Below, one piece after another: positions 43,659-52,800 of a stretch of 64,000 nt of DNA; within the stretch, counting starts at the first letter, position 1; every line of letters starts with the position of its first letter. The position numbers were made by a program, and so were the translations under genes. This stretch comes from Micromonospora sp. NBC_01796 (GTDB lineage Bacteria; Actinomycetota; Actinomycetes; Mycobacteriales; Micromonosporaceae). Under the pieces are notes generated by a model. It did no database searches. It was given only the letters and a program-made list of their open reading frames with translations, and was not told the origin of the DNA. The stretch is taken from positions 5,006,001 to 5,070,000 of the forward strand of contig NZ_CP109078.1 of NCBI RefSeq assembly GCF_035917455.1. The letters run 5' to 3'.

Positions 43659-44258
43659 GTGACAGCGGCCCCAGCCATTGACAAGAGCCGGATCCACTCT
43701 CTGACGCGTCCGAACATGGTCAGCGTCGGGACGATCGTGTGGCTCTCCAGCGAACTGATGTTCTTCGCGGCGCTCTTCGCGATGTACTTCTCGATCCGTG
43801 CGGCTGCGCCGGATCAGTGGGAGAAGCACACCGAGGTGCTCAAGGTCCCGTACGCGACGACGTTCACGGTGATCCTGGTGTTGTCCTCGGTCACCTGCCA
43901 GCTCGGCGTCTTCGCCGCGGAGCGGGGTGACGTGCACGCGCTGCGGCGCTGGTTCACGCTCACCTTCGTGATGGGCCTGATCTTCGTGCTTGGTCAGCTC
44001 AACGAGTACCGCAGCCTGGTACACGAGGGCGTCAAGATCAACGCAGACGGCTACGGATCGATGTTCTATCTGACCACCGGCTTCCACGGCCTGCACGTCA
44101 CCGGTGGTCTGATCGCGTTCATCATCTTCATGATGCGCACCACCATGGGTCGGTTCACCCCGGCTCAGGCCACCTCGGCGATCGTCGTGTCGTACTACTG
44201 GCACTTCGTCGACGTTGTGTGGATTGCGCTGTACGGCATGATCTACTGGCTTCAGTGA
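43659..44258 (+). CDS. ctaE: Cytochrome c oxidase subunit III
   Basis: A 199-aa membrane protein with five helices. Typical segments: [41 protein letters not shown] and [19 protein letters not shown] 43659 ([20 protein letters not shown]) fits homologues; the longer open frame starts inside the ctaG promoter region. It leads the ctaE-qcrCAB unit. Confidence 0.95.
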   Translation: MTAAPAIDKSRIHSLTRPNMVSVGTIVWLSSELMFFAALFAMYFSIRAAAPDQWEKHTEVLKVPYATTFTVILVLSSVTCQLGVFAAERGDVHALRRWFTLTFVMGLIFVLGQLNEYRSLVHEGVKINADGYGSMFYLTTGFHGLHVTGGLIAFIIFMMRTTMGRFTPAQATSAIVVSYYWHFVDVVWIALYGMIYWLQ

Positions 44259-44332
44259 TCATGGCGCCGTCACCTTGCGCGCCGCCGCCCCGTCCCTGAG
44301 AAAAGGTCGAGACACCGTTAAGGACACAGGCC

Positions 44333-45241
44333 ATGACTTCTGACACCCCCAGCGCGCGAACCGGCGCGGCCGGCTCCGATGCGGGCGGCCCCGGGACGCG
44401 GGCCAGCCGGGGCGATCGCCAACGCGGCATCTTCGCGCGGCTGCGCAGCGGCCGGTCCGCGCCGCGCAGCCGGGGCCGCCGGCGGCTGGGCGCCGCCGTG
44501 CGCCTGGTGGCCGCCCTGATCCTGGCCGGCGGTGCCTACACCGTGTTCGCGCCGGGCCTGCAGGCGCAGGACACCCCGCAGCTTTCCAGTGCGGCCCAGG
44601 AGGGCAAGGCGCTGTTCGACGTCAGCTGCGTCTCCTGCCACGGCCGCAACGCCCAGGGCATCGAGGGCCGGGGTCCGAGCCTGATCGGCGTCGGCTCCGC
44701 CTCGGTCGAGTTCCAGGTGGGATCCGGGCGCATGCCGCTGGGCCGCCAGGAGGCTCAGGCCGAGCGCAAGCCCCCGGTCTTCAACGAGGACCAGACCACC
44801 CAGCTCGGCCAGTACGTCCAGGAACTCGGCGGCGGGCCGCAGGTGCCCGAGCGCGAGAACCTGAGGGAAGGTGGCGACGTCGCCGAGGGCGGCGAGCTCT
44901 ACCGGATCAACTGCGCCGCCTGCCACGGCTTCGGCGGCGGCGGTGGTGCGCTCTCCTCGGGCAAGTTCGCGCCGAACCTGAAGCCGGCCACCGACCGGCA
45001 GCTCTACGCCGCGATGCTCACCGGCCCGCAGAACATGCCGGTCTTCGGGGACAACCAGATCCGCCCGGAGGAGAAGGCCGACATCATCGCCTTCGTCCAG
45101 GAGACGCTGAAGCACGAGCAGGACCCGGGTGGCTTCTTCAACCTCGGCCGGTTCGGCCCGTCCACCGAGGGTCTGGCCATCTTCCTGGTCGGCATCGTCG
45201 CGCTGGTCTTCACCAGTCTCTGGATTGCGGGGAAGTCATGA
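44333..45241 (+). CDS. qcrC: Cytochrome bc1 complex dihaem cytochrome c subunit
   Basis: A 302-aa membrane-anchored protein with two haem c sites, CVSCH (Cys99, Cys102, His103) and CAACH (Cys194, Cys197, His198), which replaces a soluble cytochrome c and passes electrons directly to CtaC. It has one N-terminal and one C-terminal membrane helix. The first about 50 residues form an unusually long basic cytosolic leader (Arg-rich). It overlaps qcrA by 4 bp. Confidence 0.96.
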   Translation: MTSDTPSARTGAAGSDAGGPGTRASRGDRQRGIFARLRSGRSAPRSRGRRRLGAAVRLVAALILAGGAYTVFAPGLQAQDTPQLSSAAQEGKALFDVSCVSCHGRNAQGIEGRGPSLIGVGSASVEFQVGSGRMPLGRQEAQAERKPPVFNEDQTTQLGQYVQELGGGPQVPERENLREGGDVAEGGELYRINCAACHGFGGGGGALSSGKFAPNLKPATDRQLYAAMLTGPQNMPVFGDNQIRPEEKADIIAFVQETLKHEQDPGGFFNLGRFGPSTEGLAIFLVGIVALVFTSLWIAGKS

Positions 45242-46326
45242 GCACCGGCACGTCTATGCACGGGGCCCCGGAGCAGGACGAGCTCGACCTGCACGACCCC
45301 CGGCTGTCGCACTTCGAGGTCATGAAGGAGGGCGCGCGGCGGGACGGCATCGAGATCGTCCACTACGAGCCGCCGTTCCCCGTCCTCGGCACCAAGGCCG
45401 AGCGTCGGCTGACCCGTACAATTTCGTTGTTCTTCCTGCTCACCGGCCTGGCCGCGACCGCCTTCCTGGCGATCTACATCTGGTGGCCGTGGGAGTACAA
45501 GCCGGGTTCCGGTGACGACAAGGTCTTCACCCCGCTGCTCGGCCTGACCCTCGGCCTGGCGCTGCTCGGCGTCGGCTTCGGCATCCTGGCCTGGGGCAAG
45601 AAGCTGCTGCCCAAGGAGGTCTCGATCCAGGGCCGGCACGACGGCGGATCGGACCCGACGGACCGGAAGATCGCCGGCAGCACGATCGTCTACATGGCCG
45701 AGGAACTCGGCTTCAAGCGCCGGCCGCTGCTCGGGTTCGCCGCACTGGCCGGGCTCGCCCCGGTCGGTCTGGTCGCCGCGGCGCCGCTGGTCGGTGGTCT
45801 GATCCAGCAGCCGCACAAGAACAACCAGATGTTCACCACCGGCTGGGCACCCCACGACGGCAAGAAGGTCCGGCTGACCCGCGAGGACGGCACGCCGCTG
45901 CGTCCCGAGGACGTCAGCGCCGGTGGCCAGCTCACCGTCTTCCCGGGCATCGAGGACGGTGTCAGCAACAAGCACGCCGACTCCCCGACGCTCCTGATCC
46001 ATCTGCGCGAGGACGACGCCCGTCGGGCCGAGGCGGCCAACAACAGCGCGAACCACGAGAACTTCATGTGGGGCAACTACATCGCGTTCTCGAAGATCTG
46101 CACCCACGCCGGCTGTCCCGCGAGCCTCTACGAGCAGCAGACCAACCGGCTGCTCTGCCCGTGTCACCAGTCGCAGTTCCTGATCACCAGCAATGCCCGA
46201 CCGGTGTTCGGGCCCGCCAGCCGCCGCCTGCCTCAGCTGCCGATCGAGGTGGACGAGGAAGGCTTCTTCGTGGCGAAGTCCGACTTCACCGAGACCGTCG
46301 GGCCAGACTTCTGGGAGCGGCCGTGA
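45238..46326 (+). CDS. qcrA: Cytochrome bc1 complex Rieske iron-sulfur subunit
   Basis: A 362-aa protein with three N-terminal membrane helices, as in actinobacterial Rieske proteins, and a C-terminal 2Fe-2S domain. Ligands are Cys288/His290 (CTHAGC) and Cys307/His310 (CPCHQSQF), with the structural disulfide Cys293-Cys309 available. It overlaps qcrC and qcrB by 4 bp each. Confidence 0.96.
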   Translation: MSTGTSMHGAPEQDELDLHDPRLSHFEVMKEGARRDGIEIVHYEPPFPVLGTKAERRLTRTISLFFLLTGLAATAFLAIYIWWPWEYKPGSGDDKVFTPLLGLTLGLALLGVGFGILAWGKKLLPKEVSIQGRHDGGSDPTDRKIAGSTIVYMAEELGFKRRPLLGFAALAGLAPVGLVAAAPLVGGLIQQPHKNNQMFTTGWAPHDGKKVRLTREDGTPLRPEDVSAGGQLTVFPGIEDGVSNKHADSPTLLIHLREDDARRAEAANNSANHENFMWGNYIAFSKICTHAGCPASLYEQQTNRLLCPCHQSQFLITSNARPVFGPASRRLPQLPIEVDEEGFFVAKSDFTETVGPDFWERP

Positions 46327-47939
46327 AGCGCCGAAAGTTCGACGTAGCAGCGGTACCGGGCAAGGCTGCCGGCGAGGTCGACGACCGGCTGCAGGTGGCC
46401 ACCCCGTTGCGGGCGCTGCTGAACAAGGTCTTCCCGGACCACTGGTCGTTCCTGCTGGGTGAGATCGCGCTCTTCTCGTTCGTCGTGCTGCTGCTGACCG
46501 GTGTCTTCCTGACCTTCTTCTTCGAGCCCGCGATGACCGAGGTCACGTACAACGGCAGTTACGCGCCGCTGCGCGGGGCGCACATGTCGGCCGCGTACGC
46601 CTCCAGCCTGGACCTCTCGTTCGATGTCCGCGGTGGCCTCATCATGCGGCAGATGCACCACTGGGCCGCCCTGATGTTCATGGCGTCGATCGTCGTGCAC
46701 ATGATGCGGATCTTCTTCACCGGCGCGTTCCGCAAGCCGCGTGAGCTGAACTGGATCATCGGTACGCTGCTGTTCTGGATCGGCTTCCTCGCCGGCTTCA
46801 GCGGCTACTCCCTCCCGGACGACGGCCTCTCCGGCACCGGCCTGCGGATCGCCTCGGCGATCATGCTCTCCATCCCGGTGATCGGCTCCTGGGTGACCTC
46901 GTCGATCTTCGGTGGCGAGTTCCCCGGTGACATCATCATCAGCCGGTTCTACATCGCCCACGTGCTGCTGATCCCCGGCCTGCTGCTGGCGCTGATCAGC
47001 GCCCACCTCGGCCTGGTCTTCAAGCAGAAGCACACCCAGTGGCCCGGCCCCGGCCGGACCAACAGCAACGTGGTCGGGGAGCGCATGTTCCCCCGCTACG
47101 CGCTGAAGCAGGGCGGCTTCTTCATGATCGTCTTCGGCGTGATCGCGCTGCTCGGCGGTCTGTTCCAGATCAACCCGATCTGGCTGTTCGGCCCGTACGA
47201 GGCCTGGGTGGTCTCCTCGGCCAGCCAGCCCGACTGGTACGTGATGTTCCTCGACGGCTCGACCCGGTTGATGCCGTCCTGGCAGATCAACATCCCGATC
47301 GGTGACGGGTACGTCATCCCGCCGCTGTTCTGGCCAACGGTCGTGCTGCCGGGCATCCTGACCATGTTGCCGATCTTCTACCCGTTCATCGAAGCGCGGT
47401 TGAACAAGGACAACAAGATCCACAACCTGTTGCAGCGCCCCCGGGACAACCCCAGCCGTACCGCTCTCGGTGCGATGGCCGTCTCGTTCTACCTGGTGCT
47501 GACCCTCTCGGGGGCCAACGACGTCATCGCCGACAAGTTCTTCATCAGCCTGAACGCGATGACCTGGGCCGGCCGGATCGGTCTGATCCTGGTGCCGCCG
47601 CTTGCGTACTACGTCACCTACCGGCTCTGCCTGGGTCTCCAGCAGCACGACCGCGAGGTACTGGTGCACGGCGTCGAGACCGGCATCATCCGCCGGCTGC
47701 CGGACGGGCGCTTCATGGAGGTGCACCAGCCGCTGGCCGACACCGACGAGCACGGCCACGGCGGGCTCGAGTACGTCGGCTGGGTGGTCCCGAAGAAGAT
47801 GAACCGGCTCGGTGCACTCGGACCGGCCATCAAGGGCTTCTTCTACCCGATCGAGAAGCCGGTCGAAGCCCCGGTCTCACCCGGTCACCCCCCGGTAGAA
47901 CCCCTGGACCGCGAGGAAATCACCAGCACCAAGCACTAA
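46323..47939 (+). CDS. qcrB: Cytochrome bc1 complex cytochrome b subunit
   Basis: A 538-aa menaquinol-oxidising subunit with eight or more membrane helices. Haem b ligands lie in MHHWAALMFMASIVVHMM and in YIAHVLLIPGLLLALISAHLG. The Qo-site region carries PDW in SQPDWYVMFLDG in place of the PEWY of many other bacteria. GTG 46323 overlaps qcrA. The C-terminal about 120 residues extend beyond the core, as in other actinobacteria. A 13-bp hairpin and a long palindrome follow. Confidence 0.95.
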   Translation: MKRRKFDVAAVPGKAAGEVDDRLQVATPLRALLNKVFPDHWSFLLGEIALFSFVVLLLTGVFLTFFFEPAMTEVTYNGSYAPLRGAHMSAAYASSLDLSFDVRGGLIMRQMHHWAALMFMASIVVHMMRIFFTGAFRKPRELNWIIGTLLFWIGFLAGFSGYSLPDDGLSGTGLRIASAIMLSIPVIGSWVTSSIFGGEFPGDIIISRFYIAHVLLIPGLLLALISAHLGLVFKQKHTQWPGPGRTNSNVVGERMFPRYALKQGGFFMIVFGVIALLGGLFQINPIWLFGPYEAWVVSSASQPDWYVMFLDGSTRLMPSWQINIPIGDGYVIPPLFWPTVVLPGILTMLPIFYPFIEARLNKDNKIHNLLQRPRDNPSRTALGAMAVSFYLVLTLSGANDVIADKFFISLNAMTWAGRIGLILVPPLAYYVTYRLCLGLQQHDREVLVHGVETGIIRRLPDGRFMEVHQPLADTDEHGHGGLEYVGWVVPKKMNRLGALGPAIKGFFYPIEKPVEAPVSPGHPPVEPLDREEITSTKH

Positions 47940-47959
47940 CCCCCGCACCCCAGCACCAA

Positions 47960-47992
47960 CGTGGCGCCCGCCAAACCCCGGCGGGCGCCACG
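47960..47992 (+). terminator. Terminator of the qcrCAB operon
   Basis: A perfect 13-bp stem (47960-47972 with 47980-47992) with a 7-nt loop starts 21 bp after the qcrB stop. Confidence 0.85.
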
Positions 47993-48011
47993 CCCATATC
48001 CCCGCCCCGCT

Positions 48012-48076
48012 GCGTTGATCATGAAGTTAGCGACGTCCCGAAGCCTTCGGGACGTCGCTAACTTCATGATCAACGC
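48012..48076. repeat. Palindromic element, copy 2 (GTTGATCATGAAGTTAGCGA family)
   Basis: A 65-bp near-perfect palindrome: 32-bp arms (48012-48043 and 48045-48076) with a single central base. The outer 21 bp of each arm, inside a flanking GC/CG, match the element at 34921-34981, while the inner parts differ and here also pair. It lies between the qcrB terminator and the DUF4142 gene. Confidence 0.95.
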
Positions 48077-48162
48077 GTTTTGGCGGGTGGCGGGGAATGG
48101 CTGCGTGTGTGGGCTGGGATGGGGTAAGCGGGTGCTGTCCAACGATGCGAGGGGGGAAGCAC

Positions 48163-48852
48163 ATGTTGGCTGTCAAACGCTTGGGGATAGGTGCCGGTCT
48201 GGCGATGCTCGGGTTGGCGCTGGTGAGCCTGGCGCCGGCTACCGCCGCACATGGCGCTGCCGCGCCTTCCCAGCAGGATTCGCAGTATCTGCAGGCGATT
48301 CACCAGGCCAATCTGGCCGAGATCGCGACCGGGAACCTGGCCCGACAGAACGGTACGAACAAGCAGGTCCAGGATCTCGGGTCGAAATTCGTGATGGATC
48401 ACGCCCAGTTGGACAAGCAGGTGCAGAGCACCGCCTCGTCCACCGGGGTGACCCTGCCGGATTCACCGACACCGGACCAGCAGGCGGTCCTGAGCCAGTT
48501 GCAGGGGACCAGCGGTGCCGCGTTCGACACCCAGTGGATCTCGGCGGAGCTGACCGCGCACCTGAAGAACATCCAGGCGACGCAGACCGAGCTGGCACAG
48601 GGCTCGGATCCGGCGGTGAAGAAGGTGGCCCAGGCCGCCCTGCCGAAGCTCCAGATGCACTTCGACGAGTTGCTGTCACTGGCCCGGAAGTTGGGCGTAC
48701 CGGTGCCGGCCAACCCGTCCGTGGGGCCGACCCCGAACCCGAGCGCACCGAGCCCGGGTCGATCGTCGGGTACGCCGAGCCCGAGCCCGAGCAGCACCGG
48801 CAGCCAGTCCGGTCCGGGATCGACGCTCTCGCCCAACCCCGGCACCAGCTGA
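48163..48852 (+). CDS. Exported DUF4142 family protein
   Basis: A 229-aa protein with a signal peptide (KRLGIGAGLAMLGLALVSLAPATAAHG), a helical DUF4142 domain (DSQYLQAIHQANLAEIATGNLA ... FVMDHAQLDKQVQ) related to ferritin-like bundles, and a Pro/Ser/Gly-rich C-terminal tail of about 45 residues. ATG 48163 has GGGGGGAAG upstream. The function is unknown; it is expected outside the membrane. Confidence 0.87.
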   Translation: MLAVKRLGIGAGLAMLGLALVSLAPATAAHGAAAPSQQDSQYLQAIHQANLAEIATGNLARQNGTNKQVQDLGSKFVMDHAQLDKQVQSTASSTGVTLPDSPTPDQQAVLSQLQGTSGAAFDTQWISAELTAHLKNIQATQTELAQGSDPAVKKVAQAALPKLQMHFDELLSLARKLGVPVPANPSVGPTPNPSAPSPGRSSGTPSPSPSSTGSQSGPGSTLSPNPGTS

Positions 48853-48882
48853 TCCCTGGCTGACCTCCAGGGGAGCGGAAAT

Positions 48883-48920
48883 CACGTCGCCCGCCAGCGA
48901 ACGAGCTGGCGGGCAACGTG
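48883..48920. terminator. Bidirectional terminator
   Basis: A perfect 10-bp inner stem (48889-48898 with 48905-48914) is extended by an outer CACGT/ACGTG pair (48883-48887 with 48916-48920). It lies between the convergent DUF4142 and RAM-domain genes. Confidence 0.8.
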
Positions 48921-48961
48921 TCGGTGCACGGGCCGCAGCCGGGACCGGCCGCAGGGGCGGG

Positions 48962-49249
48962 TCAGTCCGCGTCGGCGAGGCCGATGGCGAACGCCTCCTC
49001 CAGGTCGTGCTGGGAGTAGGCCCGGAAGGCGATGTGCGACTCGGTGTTCATGACGCCGGGGACCTTCGAGATCCGGCCGGCGATGACCTCGGCGATCTCT
49101 TCGAACTCGCGTACCCGCACCACCGCGATCAGGTCGACGTTGCCGGCGACGGAGTAGACCTCGCTGACCCCCGGCTGGGCGGCCAGCGCCTCGGCCACCT
49201 CGGGAATCGAGTCGGTCGCGCAGTCGATGAGGACGATCGCGGTGATCAC
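48962..49249 (-). CDS. Stand-alone Lrp/AsnC ligand-binding (RAM) domain protein
   Basis: A 95-aa protein that is only the amino-acid-binding RAM domain (VLIDCATDSIPEVAEALAAQPGVSEVYSVAGNVDLIAVVRVREFEEIAEV), without a helix-turn-helix. GTG 49249 is the start. Such proteins form oligomers and may act as amino-acid sensors or partners of full-length Lrp regulators. The partner is not in this window. Confidence 0.9.
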   Translation of the reverse strand: MITAIVLIDCATDSIPEVAEALAAQPGVSEVYSVAGNVDLIAVVRVREFEEIAEVIAGRISKVPGVMNTESHIAFRAYSQHDLEEAFAIGLADAD

Positions 49250-49277
49250 CGTCGGGCTCCTTTCGTGGACCTGCCGC

Positions 49278-50141
49278 TCATGCTAGAGGGTCACCGACGG
49301 TCACGGTCAGGTCGTGGCCGACCCGGATCACGTTCTCCAGCCGCTCATCCTCGGCCACGACGCCACCGGGCCAGACCACGGATCGGTGCACCGTGCCGCG
49401 TACCCGCGCGCCGGCGCCGATCACCGCGCGGTCGTGGGCGCCGGTCACGGTCGCGGTGGGATCTACCAGGCTGCCGTCCCCGGCGGCGTGCAGGTTCGCC
49501 GCCAGGTAGTCGGCGGGGGTGCCGGTGTCCAGGTACGTGCCGGAGTACGGCACCACCGTCAGGTCACCGGCCGCCTCCGCCGGCCGCCACACCGCCCGTA
49601 CGAGTTCGGCCGGCTCGACCGGCAGGTCCCGTACGTAGCGCCAGGGCAGCAGCGAGAAGCCGGCGAACCGGTGACCGCTGAAGCCGTACGGCTCCGAGGG
49701 GTCCGGCAGGGGCTGGCCGAGCAGGCGTACCGTCCGGCCGTCCCAGTCGGCGAGCAGCGCGGCGATGTCCGGCCCCGGTGCCGCCTGCGGGTCGGCCAGG
49801 TAACTGTCGGCGTTCCCGGCCAGTACGCCCCGCCCGTCGATCCAGTCGCGCAGGTTCGCCACCCCACCGGCGGTGCCGAGCGGGGAACCGGGCTCGACCG
49901 AGAGATGGGCCCGCGCGCCGACCTGCCGGACCACCTGTTCGCCGAGGTAGCAGGCGTTGACCGCGACCCGCTCGGTGCCGGTGAAGCCGAGCGCCGCCAC
50001 CCGGTCCAGCGCCCGCTCCAGCAGCGGTACGTTGCCCACCGGGCACAGGGCCTTCGGGACCCGCTCGGTCAGTGGCCGCAGCCGGGTGCCCTCACCGGCG
50101 GCCAGGATGATCGCGCAGATGCCGTCGGGCGGAGCGGTCAT
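49278..50141 (-). CDS. Sugar-nucleotide pyrophosphorylase family nucleotidyltransferase
   Basis: A 287-aa GT-A-like nucleotidyltransferase. The signature AIILAAGEGTRLRPLTERVPKALCPVGNVPLL (residues about 10-41) and the GNADSYL metal/substrate region are clear. The C-terminal part ends in a short left-handed beta-helix-like segment (GAHDRAVIGAGARVRGTVHRSVVWPGG). The sugar is not assignable. ATG 50141 overlaps the Nudix gene stop by 4 bp. Confidence 0.87.
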   Translation of the reverse strand: MTAPPDGICAIILAAGEGTRLRPLTERVPKALCPVGNVPLLERALDRVAALGFTGTERVAVNACYLGEQVVRQVGARAHLSVEPGSPLGTAGGVANLRDWIDGRGVLAGNADSYLADPQAAPGPDIAALLADWDGRTVRLLGQPLPDPSEPYGFSGHRFAGFSLLPWRYVRDLPVEPAELVRAVWRPAEAAGDLTVVPYSGTYLDTGTPADYLAANLHAAGDGSLVDPTATVTGAHDRAVIGAGARVRGTVHRSVVWPGGVVAEDERLENVIRVGHDLTVTVGDPLA

Positions 50142-50827
50142 GCCGCCGGTCCGGGAGCGGTCCGTCCCGGCTCGTCGGCGCCCGGTTCGTCGGCCGCCGC
50201 TGCGCCCGGCGCAGACGGGGTGGATCCGGGCCCTGCCGCATCACCCGCCACGCCGGGTGATCCGGGTGCTGCCACATCACCCGGCGTGGCCGATGCCGGC
50301 GTTGCGGGTGGGCCCACGAAGGTGTCGGCCAGCGGGCCGATGCCGTAGCGGCCGAGCAGCCTCGCGGTCGACGTGGTCAGCCGGGGCAGGTTGTCCAGCG
50401 GGTGCCAGGCCGCCTCGTAGACCTCGCCGCCGTCCACCACCAACGGGGTGGTAGCCGCCGGCACCGACGCCTCGAAGACACAGTCGACCCAGCCCTTGAG
50501 GTGGATCACCGCGTTGGGGGTGGCCGGGCGCAACTGCTCCGGCGCCAACAGAACCCCGGACTCCTCGTGCAACTCGCGGGCCGCGCCGACGACCGGCTCC
50601 TCGTGGCGCTGGAGCAGCCCGGCCGGCAGGCCCCAGCCCTTGTCGCCGGGCGGCTGACGCAGCAGCAGCAGACGTCCGGGCGGCGGGGCGTCCTCGTCGT
50701 AGAGCAGGGTGACCGCGCCGACGATGTACTTCGGTACGACCAGTCGCACCAGTTTCCGCCGTACCGGGTGGGGGAGTCGGTAGAAGGTGCGGTAGAACAT
50801 GGCCCTGGGCGCTCGACGGGTGGTCAC
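50138..50827 (-). CDS. Nudix hydrolase
   Basis: A 229-aa protein. The Nudix box GLLQRHEEPVVGAARELHEESGV (about residues 70-92) contains the REL-HEE core with metal-binding Glu residues. The first 40 residues are basic and hydrophobic (RTFYRLPHPVRRKLVRLVVPKY). The last about 55 are a disordered Ala/Pro/Gly tail. The substrate nucleotide is unknown. It is coupled to the nucleotidyltransferase gene, which hints at a nucleotide-sugar role. Confidence 0.88.
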   Translation of the reverse strand: MTTRRAPRAMFYRTFYRLPHPVRRKLVRLVVPKYIVGAVTLLYDEDAPPPGRLLLLRQPPGDKGWGLPAGLLQRHEEPVVGAARELHEESGVLLAPEQLRPATPNAVIHLKGWVDCVFEASVPAATTPLVVDGGEVYEAAWHPLDNLPRLTTSTARLLGRYGIGPLADTFVGPPATPASATPGDVAAPGSPGVAGDAAGPGSTPSAPGAAAADEPGADEPGRTAPGPAA

Positions 50828-50880
50828 TGAACCAGGCTAGAGGTCGGTGGCACGGTTGCGGGCAGCCGGGGCATGAGGCG

Positions 50881-52671
50881 TCACTCGGGTTGGTCGACCT
50901 GGGCGATCAGCCGGTCGACCACCATGTCCGGCTCGATCGTCCGGTCGACGACCGCGACCAGCAGGGTTTCGAGGTCGGGATAGCCGAGCTCCTCGGAGAG
51001 CCGGCGCAGGGGCAGGTCGTTGGCCAGGCCCCGATCGTGCTTGCGCAGGGTCAGCCCGATGGTCGCCCGGCCCAGGCGTACCTTGTCCGAGATCGAGATC
51101 CCCGGCTCCTGGTGCTCGGCGAAGAACCGGTTGATCTGCATCTGGGCGTGCGGGGACTTGACGAAGTCCAACCACTCCCGGCGCGGGCCGGACGGCTCGG
51201 TGGCCACGTCCCACTCGCCGTGCCCGTCAGCCTCGGTGAAGATCTCGACCACGTCGCCCTCGTCGAGCGGGGAGGAGAGCGGCACCAACCGTCCGTTGAT
51301 CTTCGCGGCGAGACAGTGGTCGCCCTTGTGGATGCTCAGCTCGTACGCCAGGTCGACCGGGGTGGAACCGGCCGGCAGTACGACCTGCCGCCCCTCGGTG
51401 AAGACCTGGATCTGGCTCTCGGCGAGGTCGCCGCGCAGCGACTTGAGGAACTGCGCCGAGTCGGAGGTCTCCTGCTCCCAGTCGAGGACCCGGCGCAGCC
51501 AGTCCAACTGGTCGGTGTTGGAGCCGCCGGCGGTGCCCGACTGGGGGAACCGGAACTCGGCGGCGATGCCGTACTCGGCGGACTGGTGCATGGCCTTGGT
51601 ACGGATCAGCACCTCGACGGTGCGTTCCTCCGGACCGATCACGGTGGTGTGCAACGAGCGGTAGAGGTTGTTCTTCGGTGAGGCGATGAAGTCCTTGAAC
51701 CGGCCGGCGACCGGTCGCCACATCCCGTGGATGGCGCCCAGCGCGGCGTAACAGTCGGTGTCCGGGCCGTCGACCACGATCGCGATCCGGGGCAGGTCGA
51801 ACGGGACCGAGTGCTCCCCGGCGACGGTGTCCTTCCAGATCGAGTAGAAGTGCCGGGGGCGGGCCTCGACCATGCTGACCACCCGGTGCCGTCGCAGCAC
51901 CGTCCGGGCCCGACCGACCACGTCCTGCAGGTAGTTGGCCCACCGTGGACGGTTGTTGACGTGTTCCTCGATCCGGGAGTACTGCTCGGGCTCCAGGTGC
52001 ATCAGCACCACGTCGTCGAGCTCCCGTTTGAGCGCCTGGATGCCGAGCCGGTCACAGAGCGGGACCAGCACCTCCAGGGTGCCCCGGGCGATCCGGGCCC
52101 GGGAGGCGGGCGAGCGGACTCCGAGCGTACGCATGTTGTGCAGCCGGTCGGCCAGCTTGATGATGAGCACCCGGACGTCCTTGCCGGCCGCGATGATCAT
52201 CTTTCGGATGGTCTCCGCCTCGGCGGCCTTGCCGTAGAACGCCTTGTCGAACTTGGTCACCCCGTCGACCAGGTGCGCCACCTCGGGACCGAAGTCGTCG
52301 GTCAGCGCCTGGAGGGTGTACCGGGTGTCCTCCACTGTGTCGTGCAGCAGCGCGGCGACCAGGGTGGTGGTGTCCATCCCCAGGTCGGCGCAGATCTGCG
52401 CGACCGCCAGCGGATGGGTGATGTACGGCTCGCCGCTCTTGCGGAACTGCCCCCGGTGCATGTTCTCCGCGATGGTGTAACCCCGGCGCAGGACAACGGT
52501 GTCGGCACTCGGATGGATGCCACGGTGGCTGCGCGCCAACTGGGTCACCGGGTCGTCTTCCGCGGGCGCCCAGGACAGCAGCGAGCGCAGGCGTCTGGTC
52601 AGCGGTAACTCACCAGCTCGGGTCGTCGGGGCGCCTCCGAGAGCGGCGCCGTGTCCGGCGTCGACGTCCAC
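50881..52671 (-). CDS. Rel/SpoT family (p)ppGpp synthetase/hydrolase lacking an ACT domain
   Basis: A 596-aa alarmone enzyme. The HD hydrolase domain has HDTVEDT and LADRLHNMRTL. The synthetase domain has GRFKDFIASPKNNLYRSLHTTV (RxKD form) and EVLIRTKAMHQSAEYGIAAEF. A TGS domain follows (VFTEGRQVVLPAGSTPVDLAYELSIH). It ends after a helical stretch, without the C-terminal ACT/RRM of full-length Rel (about 750-800 aa). GTG 52671 has AGGAGG nine bases upstream. It is probably a second, shorter Rsh beside the main RelA elsewhere in the genome. Confidence 0.9.
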   Translation of the reverse strand: MDVDAGHGAALGGAPTTRAGELPLTRRLRSLLSWAPAEDDPVTQLARSHRGIHPSADTVVLRRGYTIAENMHRGQFRKSGEPYITHPLAVAQICADLGMDTTTLVAALLHDTVEDTRYTLQALTDDFGPEVAHLVDGVTKFDKAFYGKAAEAETIRKMIIAAGKDVRVLIIKLADRLHNMRTLGVRSPASRARIARGTLEVLVPLCDRLGIQALKRELDDVVLMHLEPEQYSRIEEHVNNRPRWANYLQDVVGRARTVLRRHRVVSMVEARPRHFYSIWKDTVAGEHSVPFDLPRIAIVVDGPDTDCYAALGAIHGMWRPVAGRFKDFIASPKNNLYRSLHTTVIGPEERTVEVLIRTKAMHQSAEYGIAAEFRFPQSGTAGGSNTDQLDWLRRVLDWEQETSDSAQFLKSLRGDLAESQIQVFTEGRQVVLPAGSTPVDLAYELSIHKGDHCLAAKINGRLVPLSSPLDEGDVVEIFTEADGHGEWDVATEPSGPRREWLDFVKSPHAQMQINRFFAEHQEPGISISDKVRLGRATIGLTLRKHDRGLANDLPLRRLSEELGYPDLETLLVAVVDRTIEPDMVVDRLIAQVDQPE

Positions 52672-52800
52672 GCGGAGACACCTCCTCACCCGGCTCCCAC
52701 ACGGACCGGCGCGGTCGTACGGGAGCAGCCCGATTAATCGGGCAGGACTGCACTTCCTTAACAGCCTAGTTGGGTTGACGTAGTCCGATCGGTCAGTTGC

